Source of the DNA: Pseudopedobacter sp038243635
GTDB taxonomy: Bacteria; Bacteroidota; Bacteroidia; Sphingobacteriales; Sphingobacteriaceae
Direction of reading: 5' to 3'
Assembly: GCA_038243635.1 (NCBI GenBank)
Contig: JBBSQW010000006.1
Location: 62,001-126,000 of the forward strand
Length of the DNA stretch: 64,000 nucleotides
The position numbers and the translations under genes are program-made. Shown here piece after piece: positions 23,953 through 30,813 of this stretch (position 1 is its first letter; each line of letters opens with the position of its first letter). The notes under the pieces were generated by a model. It was not told the DNA's origin, ran no database searches, and saw only the letters and a program-made list of their open reading frames with translations.

Positions 23953-24435
23953 ATGAACAGAAAGTATAAATTTTACAATAAAGAAGGGCTGTACTTTGTG
24001 AGTTTTGCTACAGTTTATTGGCTAGATGTATTTGTAAGGGATTTATATTTTACCAAGCTTGTAGAAAGTTTGGATTATTGCAGAAAGGAAAAAGGCATGG
24101 AGTTGTATTGCTGGTGTATAATGCCAAGTCATGTGCATTTAATATTTAGCGCAAGGGATAATAATCCTGGAGAATTATTAAAGAGTTTAAAAATGTTTAC
24201 ATCAAAAGCATTGCAGTATGAAATTGAAAGCAATGTGCAAGAAAGCAGAAAAGAGTGGATGCTATGGCTAATGGAACGAGCAGGATTAAAGAATAGCAAT
24301 GTAAAAAAACGGCAGTTTTGGCAACAACACAATCATCCGATAGAATTATGGAGTGCAGATGTGATAGATCAGAAAGTGGACTACATCCATCTTAATCCAG
24401 TAGTATCTGGTTTTGTTACCGAAGCACATCATTGA
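23953..24435 (+). CDS. REP-associated tyrosine transposase (RAYT, IS200-like fold)
   Basis: The 160-residue ORF starts MNRKYKFYNKEGLYFVSF and has the His-hydrophobic-His motif in CIMPSHVHLIF (about 58) and the C-terminal helix YIHLNPVVSGF (about 146). The catalytic Tyr usually seen in this helix region is not obvious before the stop: the ORF ends EAHH then TGA at 24433, but the same frame continues KYSSAIDYSGGKGVLEIDLV to TGA at 24498, including the usual YSSA tail and Tyr. The stop probably replaced a Trp codon. RAYTs process REP sequences; here REP units flank the gene. Copy B shares the same TGA. Activity is doubtful unless the stop is tolerated. Confidence 0.85.
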   Translation: MNRKYKFYNKEGLYFVSFATVYWLDVFVRDLYFTKLVESLDYCRKEKGMELYCWCIMPSHVHLIFSARDNNPGELLKSLKMFTSKALQYEIESNVQESRKEWMLWLMERAGLKNSNVKKRQFWQQHNHPIELWSADVIDQKVDYIHLNPVVSGFVTEAHH

Positions 24436-24498
24436 AAATATAGTAGCGCAATTGATTATAGTGGAGGAAAGGGAGTTTTAGAAATAGACCTAGTATGA
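24436..24498 (+). pseudogene. In-frame RAYT C-terminal tail beyond the TGA
   Basis: Codons after the TGA at 24433 encode KYSSAIDYSGGKGVLEIDLV, matching the conserved RAYT tail. This suggests the displayed stop is premature. Confidence 0.65.
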
Positions 24499-24508
24499 GA
24501 AATAGAAA

Positions 24509-24534
24509 GGAACGAGCTACAAGCTCGCACCAGC
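24509..24534 (-). repeat. Inverted REP after RAYT copy A
   Basis: It is the reverse complement of the REP at 23912-23937 with one substitution. Together the two enclose the RAYT gene. Confidence 0.85.
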
Positions 24535-24920
24535 GGCGCAAGGGATAATAATCCTGGAGAATTATTAAAGAGTTTAAAAACGTTTACATCAAAAGCATTG
24601 CAGTATGAAATTGAAAGTAATGTGCAAGAAAGCAGAAAAGAGTGGATGCTATGGCTAATGGAACGAGCAGGATTAAAGAATAGCAATGTAAAAAAATGGC
24701 ATTTTGGCAACAACACAATCATCCGATAGAATTATGGAGTGCAGATGTGATAGATCAGAAAGTGGACTATATCCATCTTAATCCAGTAGTATCTGGTTTT
24801 GTTACCGAAGCACATCATTGAAAATATAGTAGCGCAATTGATTATAGTGGAGGAAAGGGAGTTTTAGAAATAGACCTAGTATGAGAAATCGTAAGGTACG
24901 AACTACAAGCTCGCACCAGC
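24535..24920 (+). pseudogene. RAYT copy B, 5'-deleted and frameshifted, with inverted REP
   Basis: From CGCAAGGGATAATAATCC onward this segment repeats the middle and 3' part of copy A almost exactly, but lacks the first third. A one-base deletion (GGCATTTTGG against GGCAGTTTTGG, about 24697-24706) shifts the frame. The shared TGA before KYSSA is present. It ends in a diverged inverted REP at 24895-24920. Confidence 0.8.
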
Positions 24921-25097
24921 GGCGTTGTAGTTTATAGAACGCAAAGTTAGCCTTCGCCACATGCTGTTGCAATAAGACTAGCCTGTCAGTTAAACCAGGA
25001 ATCGTATTAAAGGTAAGATCTAGTATTTCTATATGTTCTTCAAGCTCTTGAGAATTAACTTCCTCGAAATTTGCTAAACTATCGAAGTATTCACTCC
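24921..25097 (-). pseudogene. Unidentified coding-like fragment captured between REP units
   Basis: Read on the minus strand, this segment encodes SEYFDSLANFEEVNSQELEE followed by a helical stretch ending FAFYKLQ. It has protein-like composition and is bounded on both sides exactly by REP sequence, with no start or stop of its own. It may be a piece of a former gene trapped in the array. I do not recognise the family. Confidence 0.45.
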
Positions 25098-25255
25098 GCT
25101 GGTGCGAGCTTGCAGCTCGTTCCATTAATTAAATGAGCAGAAGGTGTGAATTTTACAATAAAGAAGGATTATACTTTGTGGGTTTTGTTACAGTTTATTG
25201 GATAGATGTTTTGTAAGAGAAATAAAAAGGATCGAGCTACAACCTTGCATCATCG
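25098..25255 (+). mobile_element. RAYT copy C, internally deleted derivative with both REP ends
   Basis: A REP (25098-25123) is followed by the first 28 codons of a RAYT (ATG at 25133, MSRRCEFYNKEGLYFVGF, stop at 25216), then jumps to the 3' end AGAAATAAAAAGG and a degenerate inverted REP (25229-25255). The interior is missing and both ends are kept, as expected for a non-autonomous derivative. Confidence 0.75.
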
Positions 25256-25298
25256 ATACGCAATAGCCCCAATATCACACAGCAATACGTTTAAAAAA

Positions 25299-25334
25299 CA
25301 AAACCCCTGAATCTTTACAAATTCAGAGGTTTTG
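25299..25334 (-). terminator. Intrinsic terminator after xylA
   Basis: CAAAACCCCTGAAT (25299-25312) pairs with ATTCAGAGGTTTTG (25321-25334) with one mismatch. On the minus strand it ends in GTTTTTT. Confidence 0.85.
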
Positions 25335-25353
25335 CATTTAATTATCGTGAAAA

Positions 25354-26667
25354 CTAAATATACCTATTAATCAAATTCTCTAAAAACTCTTGCTGACCGC
25401 TAATGGTTTTTGGTTCGCCATTTTCAGCAGCGTAATTTCTTAAATCTTCTAAACTTAATTTTCCGTTTTCAAAATCTTTACCTTTTCCGCTATCGAAAGA
25501 AGCGTATCTGTCAGATCTGATTTTTTTGTAATCAGATTTTTGAAGAATGTTATCAGCAGTAACTAACGCTCTTGCAAATAAATCCATTCCGCCGACATGA
25601 GCGTAGAACAAATCTTTTTGGTCTGTAGAGTTTCTCCTGATTTTGGCATCAAAATTAATTCCACCACCTTGAATTCCGTCGCCATCTAAAATAACTAACA
25701 TTGCTTCTGTTAATTCATTGATGTCGTTAGGGAATTGGTCAGTATCCCAACCATTTTGATAATCTCCACGGTTAGCATCAATAGAACCTAACATTCCGGC
25801 ATCTACTGCAACTTGCAACTCATGCGTAAAAGTATGGCCGGCTAAAGTTGCGTGGTTAACTTCTAAATTCAATTTAAAATCAGCTGCTAAATCATATTGA
25901 TTCAAGAAACCTAAAACAGTTGCTGCATCATAATCATATTGGTGTTTTGATGGCTCGCAAGGTTTTGGCTCAATAAAGAAAGTGCCTTTGAAACCATTTT
26001 TACGAGCGTAATCTTTTGATGCATGTAAAAACTTTGCAAAATGCTCTTGCTCACGTTTCATGTCGGTGTTTAACAAAGTCATGTAACCTTCCCGACCACC
26101 CCAGAAAACGTAATTTTCCCCACCTAACTCAATAGTAGCATCTAAAGCAGCCTTAACTTGAGCTGCCCCATGCGCTAATACATGAAAATCTGGATTGGTA
26201 GAAGCACCGTTCATGTAACGGCTATGAGAGAATAAGTTTGCCGTTCCCCATAATAATTTGATTCCGCTATCTGCTTGCTTTTGTTTTGCATAAGCCGTAA
26301 GCGTTTGTAGTCTTCGTTCGTTTTCTGCAATGTCATTACCATAATCAACCACATCCACATCATGGAAACAGTAGTAAGGCAAATTCATTTTTGTTAGAAA
26401 CTCAAAAGCAGCGTCCATTTTATCTTTGGCTCTTTCAATTACATCGCTCTTAGCATCCCAAGGGAAAACATGAGTTGGTCCGCCAAATGGGTCAGCGCCG
26501 TTTCCGTTGAAAGAATGCCAGTAAGCACCCGCAAAACGTAAGTGTTCTTTCATAGTTTTGCCAGCAATAACGCGTTCAGCATCATACCATCTAAAAGCTA
26601 AAGGATTATCGCTTTCTAACCCCTCAAACTTAATTTGTCCAATTCCTTTAAAAAATTCTGTTGCCAT
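25354..26667 (-). CDS. xylA: Xylose isomerase
   Basis: The 437-residue enzyme converts D-xylose to D-xylulose in the cytoplasm. It shows the class II features: FRWYDAERVIAGKTM near the N-terminus, PYYCFHDVDV with the active-site His, ENYVFWGGREGY, the metal-binding FIEPKPCEPSKHQYDYD, LNLEVNHATLAGHTF, and GSIDANRGD. Length is typical of this class. It is followed by a strong terminator. It is transcribed after xylB on the same strand, separated by 324 bp with a dispersed repeat, so it may have its own promoter. Together with xylB it feeds xylulose 5-phosphate into the pentose phosphate pathway. Confidence 0.97.
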   Translation of the reverse strand: MATEFFKGIGQIKFEGLESDNPLAFRWYDAERVIAGKTMKEHLRFAGAYWHSFNGNGADPFGGPTHVFPWDAKSDVIERAKDKMDAAFEFLTKMNLPYYCFHDVDVVDYGNDIAENERRLQTLTAYAKQKQADSGIKLLWGTANLFSHSRYMNGASTNPDFHVLAHGAAQVKAALDATIELGGENYVFWGGREGYMTLLNTDMKREQEHFAKFLHASKDYARKNGFKGTFFIEPKPCEPSKHQYDYDAATVLGFLNQYDLAADFKLNLEVNHATLAGHTFTHELQVAVDAGMLGSIDANRGDYQNGWDTDQFPNDINELTEAMLVILDGDGIQGGGINFDAKIRRNSTDQKDLFYAHVGGMDLFARALVTADNILQKSDYKKIRSDRYASFDSGKGKDFENGKLSLEDLRNYAAENGEPKTISGQQEFLENLINRYI

Positions 26668-26991
26668 ATTTATTTTTTTATAATTTGATATTTATAGGTA
26701 CTCAATATTTATCTAAGAAGTTTAGCTTTACTTTTTATACCTGCTTTTGCATTCTTACACCCAGTCCCAATATTATATTTAACGAATTCTTTCTCCTTTT
26801 CGTCATTTCGACCACAGGAGAAATCTGCAAGTGCTTTGCACTACATTGGTTCAACAAAGAAATCAACAGATTCTCTCTTCTTCATTATCAAACAAACAGG
26901 AAGAAGCACTACCTTGGTTCAACAAAGAAACCAACAGATTTCTCCTCGTACCTCGTTCGAAATAACGGAACGCCTAAATTAACGTAAAGCC
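26668..26991. other. Gap between xylB and xylA containing a dispersed inverted repeat
   Basis: Most of the 324 bp is the repeat at 26801-26967. I see no gene or clear promoter for xylA. Confidence 0.6.
26801..26967. repeat. CGTCATTTCGA ... TCGAAATAACG repeat element (167 bp)
   Basis: The ends CGTCATTTCGACCACAGGAG and the inverse AGATTTCTCCT-TTCGAAATAACG are near-inverted repeats. Inside, TTGGTTCAACAAAGAAA occurs twice about 70 bp apart, each followed by CAACAGATT. It resembles a dispersed element and is non-coding. Confidence 0.7.
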
Positions 26992-28467
26992 TCAACTAAT
27001 CTGTTTCATCAAAAGAACTTTCCACTTTTGATAAGCTTCCTCCAAATTATTGGTTTTCGGCTCAATTAACTTAAGCGCCTTGTTATTTGCAAAGGCATCC
27101 TTTGCCGACGCAAAAATTCCGACGCCAATTCCTGCTCCAATTGCAGCGCCATGGCTTCCGTCATTATCGTATAATTCTACCGGGACGCCGGTAATGTTGA
27201 CGAAGCTTTGGGTAAAAACATCGCTTAAAAATAAATTTGCTTTACCTGCTTTAATTACCTCGGCCTGCATTCCATTTTCTTTCAAAATATCAAAACCGTA
27301 ACGGAAAGCGAAAGCAATACCTTCTTGCACTGCTCTAAAAACGTGAGCTTGCGTATGGATATTTAAATCGATGTTCTGTAAAGAAGCACCTACAATTTTA
27401 TTATTCAACATCCGCTCGGCGCCATTTCCAAAAGGTAAAACAGATAAACCGTCACTTCCTTCGCCAATGGTTGCCGCTAAAGTGTTCATGGTTTGATAGT
27501 CAAAATCCGTAGCACCAATGTTTTTTATCCAACGGTTTAAACTTCCTGTGCCATTAATACATAATAAAACGCCTAACCTGCTTTCTGTTTTGGTGTGGCT
27601 AACGTGAGCAAATGTATTTACACGAGATTGTAGGTCAGAAAGTAATTGATCTGTAACGCCGTAAATCACACCAGATGTCCCTGCTGTTGCTGCAACTTCG
27701 CCGGGCTGCGTTACGTTTAACGATAAGGCATTATTAGGCTGGTCACCAGCTTTATAACTAACAGCAACCCCAGCTTTTAACCCCAACGTCTCAGCAATTT
27801 CTTTCGTCAGCAATCCGTGAGTAGAGAAAACCGGATTTATTGTGGGTATTAAATCCTTAGAGATTCCATAATAATCCATCAGCTCGTTAGCAAGGTTATC
27901 AGTTTCAAAATCCCAAAAAACACCTTCAGAAAGTGCGGAAACAGAAGTGGTTGCTTCACCTGTTAATTTTAGTGCGATAAAATCACCAGGCAACATTACC
28001 TTGTTTATTTTAGCATATATTTCGGGTTCGTTTTGTTTTACCCAAGCTAGTTTTGATGCTGTAAAGTTTCCAGGCGAGTTTAGATAATGTGACAAACAGA
28101 AATCTTCGCCTAAATCTTTAAACGCTCGATCTCCAATTTCTACAGCTCTGCTGTCGCACCAAATAATACTATTTCTTAAATTATCTCCGTTAGCATCAAC
28201 CAAAACTAAACCATGCATTTGGTAAGCAATACCAATTGCAGCAATGTCTTTAGGATTATATTTTCCGCTAGCATTACATTTTAATATCGCTTGTTGCACA
28301 TTGGTCCACCATAAATCTGGTGATTGCTCTGCCCATCCATTTTTTACAGCAATAATTTCTGTTTCCTTATCGGGATAGCTTGCACTAGTAACGTTTTTGC
28401 CCGTTTGAGCATCTACGACTGAAACTTTAATAGAAGATGTACCTACATCAATACCTAATAGAAGCAT
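26992..28467 (-). CDS. xylB: Xylulokinase
   Basis: The 491-residue FGGY-family kinase phosphorylates D-xylulose with ATP. It begins MLLLGIDVGTSSIKVSVVDA (phosphate loop), continues with AIGIAYQMHGLVLVD, the catalytic Asp in KAGDQPNNALSL, TAGTSGVIYGV and the C-terminal DGSHGAAIGAGIG. Its ATG at 28467 faces a LacI-type regulator across about 100 bp with a shared operator. A TAnnTTTG box on the minus strand 37 bases upstream is a good promoter candidate. The gene order xylB-xylA with divergent regulator is a standard xylose cluster without visible transporter genes in the window. Confidence 0.96.
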   Translation of the reverse strand: MLLLGIDVGTSSIKVSVVDAQTGKNVTSASYPDKETEIIAVKNGWAEQSPDLWWTNVQQAILKCNASGKYNPKDIAAIGIAYQMHGLVLVDANGDNLRNSIIWCDSRAVEIGDRAFKDLGEDFCLSHYLNSPGNFTASKLAWVKQNEPEIYAKINKVMLPGDFIALKLTGEATTSVSALSEGVFWDFETDNLANELMDYYGISKDLIPTINPVFSTHGLLTKEIAETLGLKAGVAVSYKAGDQPNNALSLNVTQPGEVAATAGTSGVIYGVTDQLLSDLQSRVNTFAHVSHTKTESRLGVLLCINGTGSLNRWIKNIGATDFDYQTMNTLAATIGEGSDGLSVLPFGNGAERMLNNKIVGASLQNIDLNIHTQAHVFRAVQEGIAFAFRYGFDILKENGMQAEVIKAGKANLFLSDVFTQSFVNITGVPVELYDNDGSHGAAIGAGIGVGIFASAKDAFANNKALKLIEPKTNNLEEAYQKWKVLLMKQIS

Positions 28468-28503
28468 TTGTTTGGTTTAGAGGTTTATTCCTTGGTAGTT
28501 AAT

Positions 28504-28534
28504 CAAAAGTAGATAATATATTTAGAAATGCAAT
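28504..28534 (-). promoter_or_regulatory. Candidate xylB promoter
   Basis: On the minus strand, ATTG (28534-28531), 19 bases, then TACTTTTG (28511-28504) match the Bacteroidota -33 and -7 elements. The -33 element lies inside the palindromic operator, so bound regulator would block it. Confidence 0.6.
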
Positions 28535-28541
28535 CGATTGC
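28530..28541. promoter_or_regulatory. LacI-family operator GCAATCGATTGC
   Basis: This perfect 12-bp palindrome with a central CG is the classic shape of LacI-family binding sites. It sits between xylB and the divergent LacI-type gene and overlaps the xylB -33 element. Confidence 0.7.
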
Positions 28542-28573
28542 TTAAAAATGTTTTTATAATATTGCAACAGGTT

Positions 28574-29608
28574 ATGGAAAATCAGAAACGTACCACCATT
28601 TACGATATTGCTAAGAAGCTAAATTTGAATGCCTCATCTGTTTCAAGGGCATTAAGTGGTAATACAAATGTTAGCGCAACCACTAAAGCTCTAATATTAA
28701 AAACAGCTAAGGAGTTAAACTACCGGCAAAATAGCATGGCGTCGAATCTTAGGAAAGGCGAAAACCGGACCATTGGCGTAGTGGTGCCACGCATTAACCA
28801 AAACTATTTCTCTAATATTATTGCCGGTATAGAGGAGGTGACTTATCAAAAAGGGTATAATCTCATAATTTGTCAATCTAACGAGTCTTATGAGCGGGAA
28901 CTTAAATGTGTAGATACGCTAATTAACCAACATGTAAGCGGTATTTTTTTATCAATTAGTGCCGATTTTGAAAACAGCGATCATCTAAAATCAATAACAG
29001 AACATGGAATAAAGCTGGTACAGTTTGATAGGGTTGATGATAGTTTAGATACTTATAAAGTGCTTTCTGGAAACGAAGAAGCAGCATTTGAGGCAGTTTC
29101 GCATTTAATTGAACAGGGTTATCAAAGAATTGCCTTATTAGAAGGACCTCAAAACTTAAATATTTTTAGACAAAGAAAAGCTGGTTATTTGGCAGCTTTA
29201 AAAAAACACGGTTTCCCAGTCGTTGAGGATCTGATAAGAGAAAATGCCTGGACCAGAGAACTCGGCGCAAAAGCGACAGAAGATCTTTTAAGTTTGCCAG
29301 AACCCCCAGATGCAATATTTGCTTCAACTTCTGATTTTGCAGCTTTGGGAGTTTTGGATGTAGCGCAAAGTAGCGGGATAAAAGTGCCGCAAGAATTAGG
29401 GATTTGTGGTTTTTCGAATGAAGCGTTTACCGAAATTACACAGCCATCCCTCACCACGATAGATCAGTTTAGTAAAGAAATAGGTAAAAATGTTGCCAAC
29501 CTCTACTTCCAAAAAATGAAAAAAGATGTAACTACTGATACTGGGAAAGTGGTCAATATCAAGCCTCAGCTAATTATTAGAAACTCTACACTTAGAAACG
29601 GTGGTTAG
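28574..29608 (+). CDS. LacI-family regulator of the xylose genes
   Basis: The 344-residue protein has an N-terminal helix-turn-helix (TIYDIAKKLNLNASSVSRAL, residues about 8-27) with hinge region and a periplasmic-binding-like sugar domain from about 65 (IGVVVPRINQNYFSNIIAGI), ending with a TTIDQF-containing C-terminal lobe. I start at the ATG at 28574 because the upstream TTG at 28538 falls inside the operator and adds residues outside the family. It lies divergent to xylB with a palindromic operator between them, so it most likely represses xylBA and itself until a pentose ligand binds. The ligand is inferred from context. Confidence 0.88.
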   Translation: MENQKRTTIYDIAKKLNLNASSVSRALSGNTNVSATTKALILKTAKELNYRQNSMASNLRKGENRTIGVVVPRINQNYFSNIIAGIEEVTYQKGYNLIICQSNESYERELKCVDTLINQHVSGIFLSISADFENSDHLKSITEHGIKLVQFDRVDDSLDTYKVLSGNEEAAFEAVSHLIEQGYQRIALLEGPQNLNIFRQRKAGYLAALKKHGFPVVEDLIRENAWTRELGAKATEDLLSLPEPPDAIFASTSDFAALGVLDVAQSSGIKVPQELGICGFSNEAFTEITQPSLTTIDQFSKEIGKNVANLYFQKMKKDVTTDTGKVVNIKPQLIIRNSTLRNGG

Positions 29609-29941
29609 AAGATTTTGTTAGGTAATTATTATACCAAGTATATTTATTGAATAGCCCAATCTTAGAAATTAAAAAAAACCACATAGACACATAGCTTTTT
29701 GTGGATATGAAAGTTTTTTAAGATGCTTAAAAGCACTTCATAGGCTATGTGCAGAAGATTTATCTTCCTATTTTTTTTATTTTGCCAGAAGATGTACTAT
29801 GTATCTATGTGGTGTAAGGTTAGACTGCTAGATACTCATAAATGGTATTACTACGATGTTCAAAGCGAAAGCGAGCTGATCTGCTCAATTCGTTATTAAC
29901 CTTTTAAAAGTCTTTTACAAATCATTTCTTAACTTTGGACT
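29609..29941. other. Gap holding MITE-like copy 2
   Basis: Of the 333 bp, 216 are the element at 29632-29847. TAACTTTG at 29929-29936 is a -7 box five bases before the next ATG. Confidence 0.7.
29632..29847 (+). mobile_element. MITE-like element, copy 2 (216 bp, diverged)
   Basis: It has TACCA and TGGTA ends, flanking TTA (29629-29631 and 29848-29850) and the inner pair CCACATAGACACATAG and CTATGTATCTATGTGG. The interior differs from the other two copies, so only ends and inner arms are conserved. It is non-coding. Confidence 0.75.
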
Positions 29942-30670
29942 ATGCAAAATAAACTTTCAATTGTATTAGTTGCTATTACACTTTTTTTGCTTACCGCCTG
30001 TTCTTTCGGAGAAAATGCAAACGGTATCATCAAAAGATCCATCGCTTTTTATGGCATGGATAAATTGGATGGCAAAACCATTGATTTCGACTTCAGAGAA
30101 AAGCACTTTACCATCAAACTTAATAAAGGAGACTACTTTTATGAAAGCACCTTAAAAGATAGTTTGGGGATGGTAAAAGACCAGTTGAGTAACCATGGTT
30201 TTGTAAGAGAGCAGAACGGTTTAGTGATTGCGCTTTCACAAAAAGATTCTATAAAATACGCCGAGTCATTAAACTCTGTAGTGTATTTTGCTTTGTTACC
30301 GTTAAAACTTAAAGACAAAGCGGTAAAGGCTAAATTTTTACGGACAGTGCAAGTTAAGGGCAAAGAATATCAGCAGGTAGAAGTGAGTTTTGGTGACAAG
30401 GACGGCGGAAGTCACCATGATGATATTTTTTACTTTTGGTTTGACGCCAAAGATAGTAGCATGGATTATTTTGCTTACAGTAAAGGTGGAAATCGTTTTA
30501 GAGCAATAGATGGATTAATTAATACTGATGGCATATACCTCCAGAACTATATAAATTTGGAAAATAAACGAGATTTAAAGAAAGATTTAAAAGATTATCA
30601 TATTTTATTTGAGCAAGACAAACTAAGCACCCTATCTCACATCACATTAGAAAACTTGAGTATTAAGTAA
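29942..30670 (+). CDS. DUF6503-like lipoprotein
   Basis: The 242-residue protein carries a lipoprotein signal (LFLLTAC, Cys about 20). The mature part is a beta-rich domain: DFDFREKHFTIKL, SVVYFALLPLKLKDKAV, a DGGSHHDDIFYFWFDAKD segment, and YFAYSKGGNRFRAIDG. This matches the outer-membrane lipoprotein-like pattern annotated as DUF6503 in Bacteroidota, with no known activity. A -7 box sits five bases before the ATG. A terminator follows at 30693, so it is probably monocistronic. Confidence 0.78.
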   Translation: MQNKLSIVLVAITLFLLTACSFGENANGIIKRSIAFYGMDKLDGKTIDFDFREKHFTIKLNKGDYFYESTLKDSLGMVKDQLSNHGFVREQNGLVIALSQKDSIKYAESLNSVVYFALLPLKLKDKAVKAKFLRTVQVKGKEYQQVEVSFGDKDGGSHHDDIFYFWFDAKDSSMDYFAYSKGGNRFRAIDGLINTDGIYLQNYINLENKRDLKKDLKDYHILFEQDKLSTLSHITLENLSIK

Positions 30671-30692
30671 AATTAAATACCATACTATTTTT

Positions 30693-30727
30693 AAAGCTCG
30701 GCAGTGAAAAATGTCGGGCTTTTTTTT
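30693..30727 (+). terminator. Intrinsic terminator after the DUF6503 gene
   Basis: AAAGCTCGGCA and TGTCGGGCTTT form the stem, followed by a run of eight or more T. Confidence 0.85.
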
Positions 30728-30813
30728 GTTTTTTTTAAGAAAACAGATGAATTTTTTTTTTGATTTAATCCTTATGCGTGTTGAGGAGTCATACACCCAT
30801 AAACCCAATTAAC

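Noticed and set aside
24456..24722. 88-codon minus-strand frame in the RAYT array
   Set aside because: It is the antisense of RAYT copy B; an equal frame lies opposite copy A.
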